NCBI GenBank assembly: GCA_030248215.1
Contig: JASANG010000102.1
Span: 163,183 to 227,182, forward strand
Direction of reading: 5' to 3'
Length of the DNA stretch: 64,000 nt
From: Enoplolaimus lenunculus
Lineage: Eukaryota > Nematoda > Enoplea > Enoplida > Thoracostomopsidae
Below the pieces are notes generated by a model that was not told the origin of the DNA, did no database searches, and worked only from the letters and a program-made list of their open reading frames with translations. Both the position numbers and the translations under genes were made by a program. Shown piece by piece: positions 12,264 to 23,046 of this stretch. The first letter of the stretch is position 1, and each line of letters opens with the position of its first letter.

Positions 12264-12489
12264 GGCTCATGTGAAGATCAGTGGCGGACAATTTTTCTGC
12301 GGGACTGCAAATAGAGTAAGCTTAAGCTTTAGACTATTTTTGCTTGGCTTAGGCTATGGCTTTATGCTTAGGATAATGCTCATTCTTTCGTTTAGGCTTA
12401 GGCTTAGGCTCAGGCTTAGGCTTAGGCTTACGCTTAGGCTTAGGTATATGCTTATAATACTGTTCCACCCCTGTTCTTTACATTGGGCC
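12264..12489. mobile_element. A1 MITE with longest hexamer run
   Basis: Complete element from GGCTCATGTGAAGATCAGTG to CTGTTCTTTACATTGGGCC. The core holds an uninterrupted-to-slightly-varied run of about seven TTAGGC units near 12390-12440, the longest in the window. Confidence 0.9.
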
Positions 12490-12565
12490 AAAAATTAATG
12501 CAAAAATATTGTCGAAACATAAAATAACACAAAGTGAAAGTATATTTTAAAACAACAAAACCAAG

Positions 12566-12680
12566 CCCGTAGCCAGCTCACCCAGCTGGAGGCTTATCTT
12601 TTTTCAGCAGAGGCATAACAACGTGTTTCAGTGATTTACAAGCAAGGTTGAAAATAGCGGGTAATTTTCATCCATGAAAG
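12566..12680. repeat. Family I MITE, partial
   Basis: Intact left end AGCCCGTAGCCAGCTCACCC and internal TTACAAGCAAGGTTGAAAAT; the right end is not recognisable. Confidence 0.55.
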
Positions 12681-13089
12681 CTGAGTCTTCCACTAACAAG
12701 CTCTGCCGTTTAAAATATAAAACTTTAAGCAAGAAATAAGTAATACAGAACTTAAAACGTATCATCAAAGTTTGTTTACTAAACCAGGGCGCAAAAAAGT
12801 TCAGGTATACAGCAGTCGTTTGCTCACTGCAAACGCACTCAACCAATCAATTGTTGCTAAAATTGAAATATGTTCGCCATTAACCCCCTGCCAGTGTAAT
12901 ATTTCGATTTAACTAAATTTTAAATTCAACATTAAAACAAACTTAATGTTATTTTGAAACAGGTTTTGCAATAACATATCCAACTCAAATTGAACTTCCG
13001 GTTTCAGTTTGAGCTCTAAATGAGACGACGCGAAAAAAACTTACTAAAACAATTAAATTAACCATCGAAACGTAGCCTGAATTTAAGCA

Positions 13090-13168
13090 AAAAAAATAGT
13101 CTAAAGCTTAAGCTTACTCTATTGCAGTACCACAAAACAACATGTCACTGATCTTTACATGGGTCCAC
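13090..13168. repeat. A1 fragment, right end
   Basis: Reads TAGTCTAAAGCTTAAGCTTA through TGATCTTTACATGGGTCC; the hexamer core is absent. Confidence 0.65.
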
Positions 13169-13945
13169 GTTTGGAACAACCCTCTTGAACAACCCTCAGA
13201 AAGTCCTTGAAACTAACTGTTTTATGTCGTCGCCTTCGAACGGTGACTCTTGTATTTTCGCTTGCGACCATCTTCAAAAATATACATACTTTAGATGGGC
13301 AAGAACGATATATAAAACGAATGGTATCAACCAGAATAGTGTGACAAAATGAAAATGTTTATACAACCTAAAACGTTCTTAGCCAAGTTTTTTGTTAACA
13401 GCGCAGGCACACTTTTATGCATAAGATCATGCGACTTAAAATAATTTTGATAGAAAGTACTTAAAATTTCATGGATCATTTTAAATTGATTTTTTAAAGG
13501 AAATTTGGTGTTTTAAAAGTTTCAAATTTAGCGAAAAATAAACACAGCTTTACTTAATCCAATAGCGCTGACGTCTCGGGTAAAGTTTAGCTTACGCTGA
13601 CCATTTATTTGAATTCCGTCAATGTACTTGTTAACATTGAATTTACTAAACAATTTGTACCATTAAAACCCAAAAGTGCTTTACTATGATGTATCAAAAA
13701 GCAAACTAAATTATGACATTAGCTATGTAGTAAAATGGTGGGACATTTTTGGACACTGGTGAGCGTAGTATAACCTAAATGGTGCATTATTGATTCATCG
13801 TTAACGATTTGCCAACGCTCTTTTCAAACCCAATATTTTGTTCCGTGGCTTTTGGCCTTCGCTGTGAGTTTTTAGGTTTGCTCGACCTGGATCGGGTCGG
13901 AGCAAGTAGATCATGTTACTGGCGCAACGAACCGACTAAATTTGC
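13169..13945. other. No gene recognised
   Basis: AT-rich sequence with no supported coding frame or repeat family. Confidence 0.4.
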
Positions 13946-14149
13946 TGCCAATATACAGAACAGGATCGTAACAGTAGTATAAACATAATCCTAAGTTTAA
14001 ATTTAAACTAAAACCAAAGCCAAGATGTACGTATGATGCTATACCCAAGCCTGGATTCTAAGCGAAAAAATTACTTTAAAGCTTAAGCTTTACTCCATTG
14101 CAGTTCCGCTGAAAAACGTTCCTCCGCCGTTGATTGTTTTACGTTAGCC
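13946..14149. mobile_element. A1 MITE, eroded
   Basis: Left end GCCAATATACAGAACAGGAT, weak hexamers, CTCCATTGCAGTTCCGC block, right end ACGTTAGCC. Confidence 0.7.
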
Positions 14150-14453
14150 AAATTTTGTATTAATGAAATTTAGTAGAGACAGAGACAATTTTTGGCTATT
14201 TTTTGAGAAATTAATTTTTTAAACCAAACCAGTTTTTTAAACAATTTCGCGTCACGCTACCGTAGATAGCGCTGTCAGTGTCTTGTCAGAATTTTAATAT
14301 TAACAAATACAGTGAAACTGTGTTAACAAAAAAATTAAAACATGCAACTTTAGCTTTGCACATAAACGTTTAATCTCGTTTGTATAAATCGTTTCGTTAC
14401 GAAATCTTAATTTTTTGGGACAAAAATTGTCTTAAGTTGAACTTCTATCTGTA

Positions 14454-14636
14454 TTGCCACTTTGCCGAATAATTTTTGAAGCAAACTACGATGCCCAGCA
14501 GTATTTAAAACATCAGGCGGCACAGAGATGTAACAAAGGCGTGAGGTCCCTGTGGGGCGGGACGCGGAAGGGCACATTCCGCAGCCTCATATGGCACGAC
14601 GAAATTTATGGGACGAAAACGGTGCAGAAATCTTAA
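14454..14636 (+). CDS. Coding-like fragment, unrecognised
   Basis: A GC-richer island in AT-rich DNA. One frame is open from about 14457 to TAA 14636 and includes ANYDAQQYLKHQAAQRCNKG and SLIWHDEIYGTKTVQKS. No ATG, no clear acceptor and no family recognised. It could be a last exon or part of an unknown repeat. Confidence 0.2.
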   Translation: MPLCRIIFEANYDAQQYLKHQAAQRCNKGVRSLWGGTRKGTFRSLIWHDEIYGTKTVQKS

Positions 14637-14820
14637 ATTAATTTTTCTCGGTTTTGAAATTCTTGCCACAAAATTGAAGCTGAGAATTATTTCACCAGAT
14701 TGAATATCTCATAAAAAATTAGCAATTTATCGCGTTTTATCCATTCTGCGTCTTGGTAATTTCATTCAGCGCTGTGTTGCATAAACAAAAGATGCGAGAA
14801 AATATATTTAACTAAAAATA

Positions 14821-15006
14821 TGTACCAGCGTATAAAGAACAGAATTGTAACAGTAGTATAAGCATATTTCTAAGTCTAGCGTAAAAATGAGCTTATACCT
14901 AAAAACCTAAGCCCTAGTCTATGCCTAACCAAATAAATTAAATGTTATGCTTGCTCTATTGCGGTCAGGCAGAAAAACGGTCCGCCCCCGATTCTTTACA
15001 TGGGTC
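14821..15006. mobile_element. A1 MITE
   Basis: GCGTATAAAGAACAGAATTG left end, sparse hexamers, right end TTCTTTACATGGGTCG. Confidence 0.7.
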
Positions 15007-15373
15007 GAAATATGTATCAGATTGTTTACATGAGCCGAATTATGTTAGTTAAAAATCGCTCAAATGCAGCTAATGACATTGTTCTGTTGCAATTATGTGA
15101 ATATTTTATGCTCACCTATGGATATGCGATAAAAACTAAGTTTTGCAAAAAAAAATAAAAAAGACACCCAGCAATCGGTGTAAACCTGTAAATATCACTC
15201 TGCTCTACAAAATTTACCATTTTTGCAACAAAAATAAGTCTTGTGCTACCTTCTGTGTTGTAAGATACTGGATGCAGTTTAATACTCCCGTGTCGAGAAT
15301 GTAGAGCAAATCCTAAAAACTGCTTCAAGGCGTTATTGGCAATTATCTTTTTTAGTAGTTAACCAATTTTTAG

Positions 15374-15570
15374 GTTAAGTTGACGCCAGCGGTGGAAACG
15401 AAAATTTTTGACAGGGGTGTGCACGCGATAAGTGAAAAAGAGTTGCACGAAGCTAGCGGAAAGCTAGACGCAATTATAGAGCATTCAAGTAACAATCGTT
15501 CGGTTTTGATCTTTGATGCGGGCTCAGCTTTGGTGAAGTCCCTTGGATTCGCGAGGGGTAGGATGGCTCC
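15374..15570 (+). CDS. Coding-like exon, unrecognised
   Basis: After a CCAATTTTTAG acceptor a phase-0 frame reads VKLTPAVETKIFDRGVHAIS and then about 45 further residues, including NRSVLIFDAGSALVKSLGFA. It reaches a CCAG|GTGTTT donor (phase 1). Codon use and Gly/Ala content look coding, unlike the flanks. No domain is recognised and no neighbouring exon was identified, so it may be one exon of a longer plus-strand gene or a decaying gene copy. Confidence 0.3.
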
Positions 15571-15782
15571 AGGTGTTTGTATGAATATATATTTCTACGG
15601 ACAAGGGTGTGGTAGTTTAATGAAAAAAAATTAGACGAAATATTGCAAGCTGTGTCGTATTTTAAACGGTAAAACGTTTATTTTACACGCTACATTTACG
15701 TCCATATGTGTTGCGTTTGTAACACAAGTTTGAAAGCTTAATTTGTTTCAATTAACGTTTAGACGCAAAGTTCTTTGCGTAC

Positions 15783-16194
15783 TACTGTAGTGACCCGAAT
15801 AAGTGGGGGGACTGATATATTTGGCCTCTCCAGACAGTACCCCCTTTTATTCGGTTACAGACTGTTATTTATGTTCAACCAGCCTTGCGCCATCCTTCCT
15901 TACTGATATATATCCGGTATTGCATCTATCCGTTGAATTAAACGGTTTTTACCTTGCATTTAAAGCTTGAATGATAATGCAGGGTTATACTTAGGAATGT
16001 GCTTTCAAAATTTAACTAAGCTTTAAAGTTTCAAACTCAAATTATTTGATAGTGGAGTCATTTATGCGCTAAAATTAGGAATAATTGACATTTATGGACT
16101 CTAATTAGGGTTTAGGGACTCTATCCGCTTGCTTGGGACTCAAAATGGGACCTACCCCTCTTATTACCCCCCTCTTATTCGGGTCAATACAGTA
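15783..16194. mobile_element. B MITE
   Basis: Full length between TA dinucleotides. Ends TACTGTAGTGACCCGAATAA and GGGTCAATACAGTA. First of a cluster of B copies up to about 21 kb. Confidence 0.85.
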
Positions 16195-16447
16195 GAACTG
16201 TAAGTCGTTCTTGTAACAGCATTGGATGAAGTAAACGGGATTAAAAAATAGATTGTTAATAAACCTGTGACTTGAAATCAGTCAACTCTGATATTAACTA
16301 AGCAATATATGTTTGACAAAATAATTATTGAGAGGTTTAAACTTCCAAACGTAATACCCTTGACTACTAATACGTCTCTTAGACAACCTGCGTAAGTAAA
16401 AATACCAATTTTCTATCGTACTAAAATAGCTTCCATCAAAATCTACA

Positions 16448-16894
16448 TACTGTATTGATCCAAATAAGAGGGGGGTAATAAGAGGGGGTCCCCATTTTGG
16501 GTCCGATCAATAGGAGTCCGTATTCCTAATAAGAGTCCGTAAGCGAATAGAGGCCCTAAACTCTAATTATAGACCAAAAATTTCAATAATTATCCCTAAT
16601 TGTAGCGTATAAATGACTCCAGGACCAAATATAGTTGACTTCGAAACTTTAAAGCGTACTTAGTTATGAAAGTATATTCAACGTATAACCTTGCATAATC
16701 GCTCAAGCTATTGACACAACACAAGCAAGCATTTAATTCAACGGATAGTTGCAGTACCGGATATATATCAGAAACGAAGGACGGCAGAGCGTGGGTTAAA
16801 GATAAATAACAGTCCGTAACCGAATAACAAGGGGGGTACCCTCTGGAGAGGCCAAATAAATATCAGTCCCCCTCTTATTCTGGTCAATACAGTA
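16448..16894. mobile_element. B MITE, opposite orientation
   Basis: Ends TACTGTATTGATCCAAATAA and TCTGGTCAATACAGTA; it includes the GGATATATATCAG motif shared by B copies. Confidence 0.85.
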
Positions 16895-17047
16895 TTCAAA
16901 TTAGGTTCAGAAATATCGTTGAACATTCTTCAAATCAAAGAACCAGTTACAACCATCGATTATTTTTCAAAACCAAACAACCAATTCCAATAAAACTGCC
17001 AACTGGTGAACTACCTACAGTCCCTACACCATGCTTCCATGCTTTAA

Positions 17048-17489
17048 TCACTGTAGTGACAAGGAAAAGGGGGAGAATAATAAGGGGGCCCCCATTTTGA
17101 GATCCAATCGATAAGTGTCCGTATCCCTAGTAAGGGACCGTAAGCGGATAAAATCCCTAAACTTCAATTAGAGTCCATAAATGTTAATTTTCCATAATTG
17201 TAGTGCATAAATGACTTCTGGACCAAATAAGGTTGTGTTCCAATCTTTAAAGCATATTGAAGTTTTGAAAGTACATTCCTAAAGTATAACCTTGCGTTAT
17301 CGCTCATGTCTTAGATACAAGACAAATAAACGTTTAATTCAACGGATAGTAGCAATACCGGATATATAGCAGCAACGAAGAGCTGCGGAGGCCGGGTTAA
17401 CACTAACAGTTTGTAACTAAATAACAGCAGGTACTCTCTTGAGAGGCCATATAAATATCAGTCCCCATCTTATTCGGTTCATTGCAGTA
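17048..17489. mobile_element. B MITE
   Basis: Ends CACTGTAGTGACAAGG and TTCGGTTCATTGCAGTA. Somewhat more diverged than its neighbours. Confidence 0.8.
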
Positions 17490-18059
17490 CAACATTAAGT
17501 GTGCGCGGAACTATAAATGACAGAATTGGAACTGGGGCACCGCAAGTGACCGGTGAGCGAAATGACTGATGCCACATGGTATTTACAAACGGGTCCAATG
17601 AGACCCGGTATACCCCTTAAACCATTTTATTGTTCAGCGAAGTCATGTTAGCGTTTGACAGATAAAATGGTCTTACGAATTTCATTCCCACAAAAATTGT
17701 AGGTAGGTCACTTGGCCGTTTGTTGAGTTGAAATCACTAGGGGCTAAAACCTTGATTGTTGCCTTCATAGAATGATTTTAATTGACGTCTTAAGGGAGAA
17801 CTTTAATTGATACGAAGATTGTACTTGTGCTGATACGTAACAGGTTATACTGGTCAGATAGTGAGCGGATCTAAGCGTTTTAGCAACCGTTCAATTTAGA
17901 CCCATGACCTGGTTTCATCATCCCATAACACTTAAAAGTATACTACATGCACCAAACAAAGCTATAATATTTTGCGATAAATTTTGAATTAGCAAGTATA
18001 CTTTTATGCGCAAACGTTGATGTCGTTGTGATCCAGTTGAGAAATTTGGACTTAATCTA
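17490..18059. other. No gene recognised
   Basis: Spacer between B copies; no supported frame or repeat. Confidence 0.4.
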
Positions 18060-18153
18060 TTTACGGACTCTAATTATCTGATATAGACTTGAATTAATTC
18101 ATGCTCAAAATACGGTCCCTTGGCTCTTTTATTGCTCTTTTATTCAGGAGCAC
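18060..18153. repeat. B MITE remnant
   Basis: GGACTCTAATTATCTGATAT at the left and TTATTCAGGAGCACTACAGTA at the right match the distal part of B. Confidence 0.55.
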
Positions 18154-18209
18154 TACAGTAATACCATTTCTTTGTAAACAACGAACATCAAAAACAAACG
18201 CCAGTTAAG

Positions 18210-18498
18210 CAGGGTGTAATCCAGATATCTGTTCCCGTTTCCAATCTTAATCGTTGTCCGTTTCCGTTTTTGTCGTAGTATTTGCTACAACTGTTCGAAA
18301 CGAAATAAAAAACAATACGAAATTCGTCCAAAATCTTACAAAGTTCAGCGCATCCGACATTTTAATGTACATTTACACGCCTTAGAAGAATAATACATGT
18401 TTGCAACGGTTATATTTCAATATGCGTTTAATACCGTTTCAGTTATTTTGATCACCATCCGTTTCCGTTATTTTTACTATCCGTTTACACTTTGTATT
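18210..18498. mobile_element. Family C MITE
   Basis: Starts CAGGGTGTAATCCAGATATC and ends TATCCGTTTACACTTTG. GTTTCCGTT-rich arms point inward. Confidence 0.7.
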
Positions 18499-18922
18499 AT
18501 TCAGTCCCATGTGTGTCTTCTATTAAGCTCCAATTATACCCGATAATTGTATGAGAATAATAGGTAAATCACAAAAACAAACGATGCTTAGCTAATAGTT
18601 TTAATAGCTTCTATTTCAATGTTTCGCAATCTCGAGTAACATAGCTATGAATGCTTACAATTCTCGCCAATTCGCCAAATAAAAGTCAAAATAGTGAGGC
18701 CGTTTTAACCAAATTTTTGTCGCCTTCAGCAAGTATTTGCATCGAAAATTATTTCGCACAGCAGGACCTGTGATGGTATTCATCCCGTCACCCCCCGTGC
18801 ATCGACCAGTGACTGTCGGCTTCCTTTGATACTTTGATTGTTATATGAACAACGCAGCGGACTCGAGTCCATTCGTCTGTCGAATTTAACGATTATTATA
18901 TCGGTTGATCCAGCATCGAATA

Positions 18923-19611
18923 CTAAGCTATGATTCGTCCTGTAATTAACGATGGGTAAAGTCTTTGAATTGGAAGTCGAAGAATGTTAACATTTGCCAG
19001 CGAATGCGCCCACTGTACGTTAATGTCTTCATTAACGTTAAAATAATGCCCTTGAATAGGCCATTTAACTCCCAGACGAGATAACGGTACCTCGAGTCCA
19101 CCATATATAACTTTGGGACGTGCTGCAAACCCGCCACCCAAATCAAACCGTTGTCGTCGTTTGGCGTCAGTAAATTTCAAACTTCCGCCAAAATTGTAGC
19201 TCACTTTTTCTTTGACCACCCCGGTGCCGAATGTTAGTCCGAACGGGTCGAGTACTCCAATTGAGGGATTGTCTTTGAAATTGGGCAGGCGTCCGCCATT
19301 TGCGACAATTGCCGGATAGAGTTGCTTAATCGGGATTTTGAGTTTGTTCAGCGGTTGAACGTGAACTCCAACTCCAAACGAGTCTCCTTTATCTCTGAGG
19401 ACGCCGACACCAACTTCCTGGTTGAACGGAGCGAAGTAGTCCACACCGTTGTCTTCGACAGTTTCTTGGCCAGGAAGGTTTATGTTCGGAAACACATTGA
19501 CGTATCCTGGAATTGGTTTGTTTCCAGGAATGGTTATTCCGGTCACAATTTCTCTCGTGCGCCCAGGTATCGACGATGGTTCCCAAAATCGAGTATAATC
19601 AGTTGTTGCAG
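18923..19611 (-). CDS. Glycine-rich family protein, copy 1 (main exon)
   Basis: A single long exon starts at 19611 after a TTTTTTCAG acceptor (phase 1: two bases, then Ala-Thr-Thr-Asp-Tyr) and stops at TAG 18923-18925, about 228 residues. An upstream exon, probably holding the start and a signal peptide, was not identified. Motifs shared with the other two copies include RTREIVTGITIPGNKPIPGY, DSFGVGVHVQPLNKL and LDPFGLTFGTGVV. The alternation of Gly with hydrophobic residues suggests beta strands. The C-terminal half (from about KRRQRFDLGGGF) is clearly diverged, and the charged tail of about 70 residues in copies 2 and 3 is missing. Family and function not recognised. Secretion is only an inference from the missing first exon. 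Confidence 0.75.
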
Positions 19612-19756
19612 CTGAAAAAACACAAAAACTAAATATTTGGTTATTAAAATTGGCGCTAAGCGACTGTCGAAAAAGCTTCAAAATACTTTATTTATCACAA
19701 GCTCAGTGCAAATAAACGCCCCAACGACACGTTTCGATTTAATACTTCGAATTGTT

Positions 19757-19937
19757 GGCCAATGTATAGAACAGGGACGGAACTCTCGTATAAGCACATT
19801 TTTACGCCTAGGCCTAAGCGTAAGAATAAGCTTATACCAAAGCCTAAGCCTAAACGAAAAATTACTCTAATGCTTAAGTTTTACTCTATTCCCGACCAAC
19901 AGAAAAACGTTCTGCCCATGTTCTTTTTACAAGGGCC
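19757..19937. mobile_element. A1 MITE upstream of gene copy 1
   Basis: GGCCAATGTATAGAACAGGG start and TTTTTACAAGGGCC end. It lies 146 bp upstream of the copy 1 acceptor, so it is probably in that gene's intron. Confidence 0.85.
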
Positions 19938-20003
19938 GAAGTTTTAAAAATAATTATGTTGATTTTCTGAAGATGTGAAACTCAAGTTTCCTAGATAGGC
20001 CTA

Positions 20004-20421
20004 TACTGTATTGACCCGAATAAGAGGGGGTAATAAGAGGGGAGTTCCCCATTTTGAGTCCGAATTAATAGGTGTCCGTATCCCTAATAAGAGTCCACAA
20101 GCGGATAGGGTTCCTAAACCCTAATTAGAGTCCATAAATGACTCCAGAACAAAATAATTTGAGTTCGAAACTGTAAAGCGTACTTAAATTTTGAAACCAC
20201 ATTCCTAATTATAACCTTGTATTATCGCTCAAGCTGTTGACACAAGACAAATAAACGTAAAATTTAACGTATAATTGCAGTACGGGATATATATCAGTAA
20301 CGAGGGGCGGCGGAACGAGGGTTAAAAATAAATAGCAATCCGTAACCGAATAACAAGGGGGGTACGCTCTGGAGAGGCCAAATAAATATTAGCCCCCCCT
20401 CTGATTCGGGTCACTACAGTA
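20004..20421. mobile_element. B MITE
   Basis: Between TA at 20004-20005 and TA at 20420-20421; ends CTGTATTGACCCGAATAAG and TTCGGGTCACTACAGTA. Confidence 0.85.
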
Positions 20422-20917
20422 CACCCTAATTGGTTCATTTTTTCAGCTGTAAAAAGAATTTTTAGCAAAAAATAAGCAAACCTATAACCTAACGCCATTT
20501 CAACGCGTAATTACAAAGCACAACTAAAATACTGAGGTAACTGAAGTTACTCAAACTGTATTCAGTTTATAAACAAACGTAAAATTTAAAAGCGTCAACC
20601 GCAATAACTGTACCAATTAAATATTTCAATTTCAAATTACCCGTATGAATTACCAGAAATAATGAAACAATGATATTAACGGGTTGCGAACGAACAATAC
20701 CCATACCAATCTGATTTTAACCTGGTTATGCTATTTTTGTTTATGAATAAAATTAAATGTGTATTACTTTAAATTTTCTTACCATGAAGATTGTATTATG
20801 TGCGTAGGGTTTTTACGTTTAGCTCAAATCACATGCTAGTGCTATGAAGTGTCACAGGGATCGTTTTTATCTTCCAATCCATCCTGTTTGAAAAAGCAGT
20901 AAGGCGTTGTCTTAAAA

Positions 20918-21030
20918 TACTGTAGTGAATCGCTTAGGAGGGCTGATATCTATTTGGACTCTCTAGAGGGTACACCATGTTATTTTGTTACGGACTGTTG
21001 TTTATTTTTCATCCGGCCCTCTACCCACTG
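20918..21030. repeat. B MITE, truncated
   Basis: TACTGTAGTGAATCGCTTAG start and GGACTCTCTAGAGGGTAC. The copy is lost after about 110 bp. Confidence 0.65.
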
Positions 21031-21166
21031 TTAAGTATGATTTTGAGCTGTCACTCAGCTTACATGTTTCAGGTTTCAAAGTTTAGTGGTAATAGTAGAT
21101 TTCGACTTGCTTATAAAGAATTCTGGTAAACACTCAAAATACCGGCAAAAGTGTTGCACATTAATC

Positions 21167-21278
21167 CCGAAGCCAGCTCACATTGCTAGGGGGGGTTGAA
21201 AATTATTCAGGAGGGGCAAAATTTTTCCAGGGGAGGAGCTATAAGCCCCTTTGGCACCCTTTGGCTGCGGGCCCGTTG
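21167..21278. mobile_element. Family I MITE, internally shortened
   Basis: CCCGAAGCCAGCTCACATTG left end and GGCTGCGGGCCCG right end; the middle is shorter than in the full copies. Confidence 0.6.
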
Positions 21279-21611
21279 CACATGCGTGCAACTACATTTA
21301 CTAGTTTAATTATATTGACCGTTTTATTACTGTGATAAAAAAACAACAATAAAACAACTTATAAGAATCACTTTTGTAGCCTCTACATATACAAATAATG
21401 TATCTGAATAAATTTTAAGCCTAAAATATACTTAAGAAACGTTTCTGCCGATCGTTGCAAAATATACTCTCGATGTAAAATGTTAAAATGAAAAAACTAT
21501 TCAATTAAATTGAACGCAGATTCAAAACTGCAAAAATTCATTAAAGTGACACTGCCATAAGCGCAGCCAGGATATATTTTATTCTGGTATGGTATTGTAA
21601 TTGCTGTAATA

Positions 21612-21809
21612 GCCAATGTTCATTTAAGGGGCGTAACAGTAGATTAAGCGTATTCCTAAGCCTAAGCCTAAGTCTAAGCGTTGCAAAAATGTGTTCCTAA
21701 GCCTAAGCCTAAGCCTAACCCTAAGCAAAAAAATATAATCTAGAATTGCAAAACCTACTCTTTTATGGACCTACCAGAAACCTGGACACCCCTTAAGGTA
21801 ACATGGGCC
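21612..21809. mobile_element. A2 MITE
   Basis: Ends GCCAATGTTCATTTAAGGGG and CCTTAAGGTAACATGGGCC. The hexamer core is in two blocks around GCGTTGCAAAAATGTG, the layout that separates A2 from A1. Confidence 0.85.
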
Positions 21810-22541
21810 GCTGCAAATATAGATTTTTACCGTGCCCAGAAATTTCAGATAGTGATTTAGTTCTCGTACATTCATAGCAAAGCCTTATTCAAAGACACAG
21901 GGGAAGGGCTTCGGTGCATTTGAGCGTTGAACTAGCCGGGAGTCTTGGTGGTCATACTGAATTCGGGAAGGTTCAGATAGTAAGGGACCTACATGAGTGC
22001 AATATTGGCACCGCTCGACGTGCAACGGTCCAAAGAAGTTGTGGTAACGACCAGAACATTAATACAATTTGTTTACTATTGCAATTAAATAAGTTTGCAC
22101 ACCAATTGCAGTCGTGCGCGACGTAAACAGTTGATTAATATTCAGATAACTGTAATGAATAAATATTTTTTGCCAAAAAATTTGATTTTAAAAAACAATT
22201 ACAACTGCGTTTTGCTGTAAATTGCGCAACTTAACAACACTACTCTTTTTAGTTGCGATATTGTGATCACTATATCCGAAATTTGAATCTGTAGAAACAC
22301 ATAAACAGGGCCGCAACAATAGGGGGTGAGGGTGAAGACGATGCGCCATCAACTGATATCTTCACCCCCACAGATGCTGAAATTTCTACCGCCAGCACTA
22401 CAAGAATTTTATTTCAGAAAAAAATTCTTATTTCTACTATTAATCTCCCTGCATTTATTTAGCAATTTCTGAATACAGGATTGCTCACAGAATTTAGTTA
22501 TAAGTCCAGGATTTTACTCGAGATCTCGTTGAACTGTTAAC

Positions 22542-22677
22542 CCATGCAAAGATCAAGGGAGGGGCATTTTTTGTCGGGCTCCGATAAAGCAAGCTTATGG
22601 TTTAGACTATTTTTTGCATAGGCTTACGCTTAGAAATATGCCCATACTACTGTTACGGCACTGTTCTATACATTAAC
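22542..22677. mobile_element. A1 MITE, short
   Basis: CCCATGCAAAGATCAAGGGA start and GGCACTGTTCTATACATTAA end; few hexamers remain. Confidence 0.7.
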
Positions 22678-22941
22678 GACTAGTTGAAAACATATTGGTT
22701 CATCCAACAAGTTTTAAATTCTATAAAGTAGATACGTTCTAGGTAAAACTACCTTCTAAATGGACACACGGTTACAACTCCAATTCCATACGCAGCATTG
22801 TATCGCTGTCGTTGTACTTACTATACGAGATATTATCCACATAAATAGCCATCTCATACGAACAAACCAGCTAATAAATGTTAACAACACCCCTAACATT
22901 TCATAAAGATATTTTACAAAAGTACCAAGGTTGATTATCTC

Positions 22942-22954
22942 GTTGCTTGGCAAC
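22942..22954 (+). promoter_or_regulatory. X-box (RFX/DAF-19 site) of TMEM17
   Basis: GTTGCTTGGCAAC is a near-perfect inverted repeat of RFX half-sites with a one-base spacer. It ends 92 bp before the TMEM17 ATG. In C. elegans, DAF-19 drives ciliary genes, including MKS-module members, from X-boxes within a few hundred bp of the start codon. A second, looser pair of half-sites (GTTGC...GCAAC) follows at 22957-22974. Confidence 0.72.
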
Positions 22955-23046
22955 GGTTGCTGTAACTAAGCAACGCAGGCCTGTACAATTTCTGTTAAAT
23001 TAATTTCGACCAGATAAATATTAGCAACTACGCTTTGTAGTCGATA

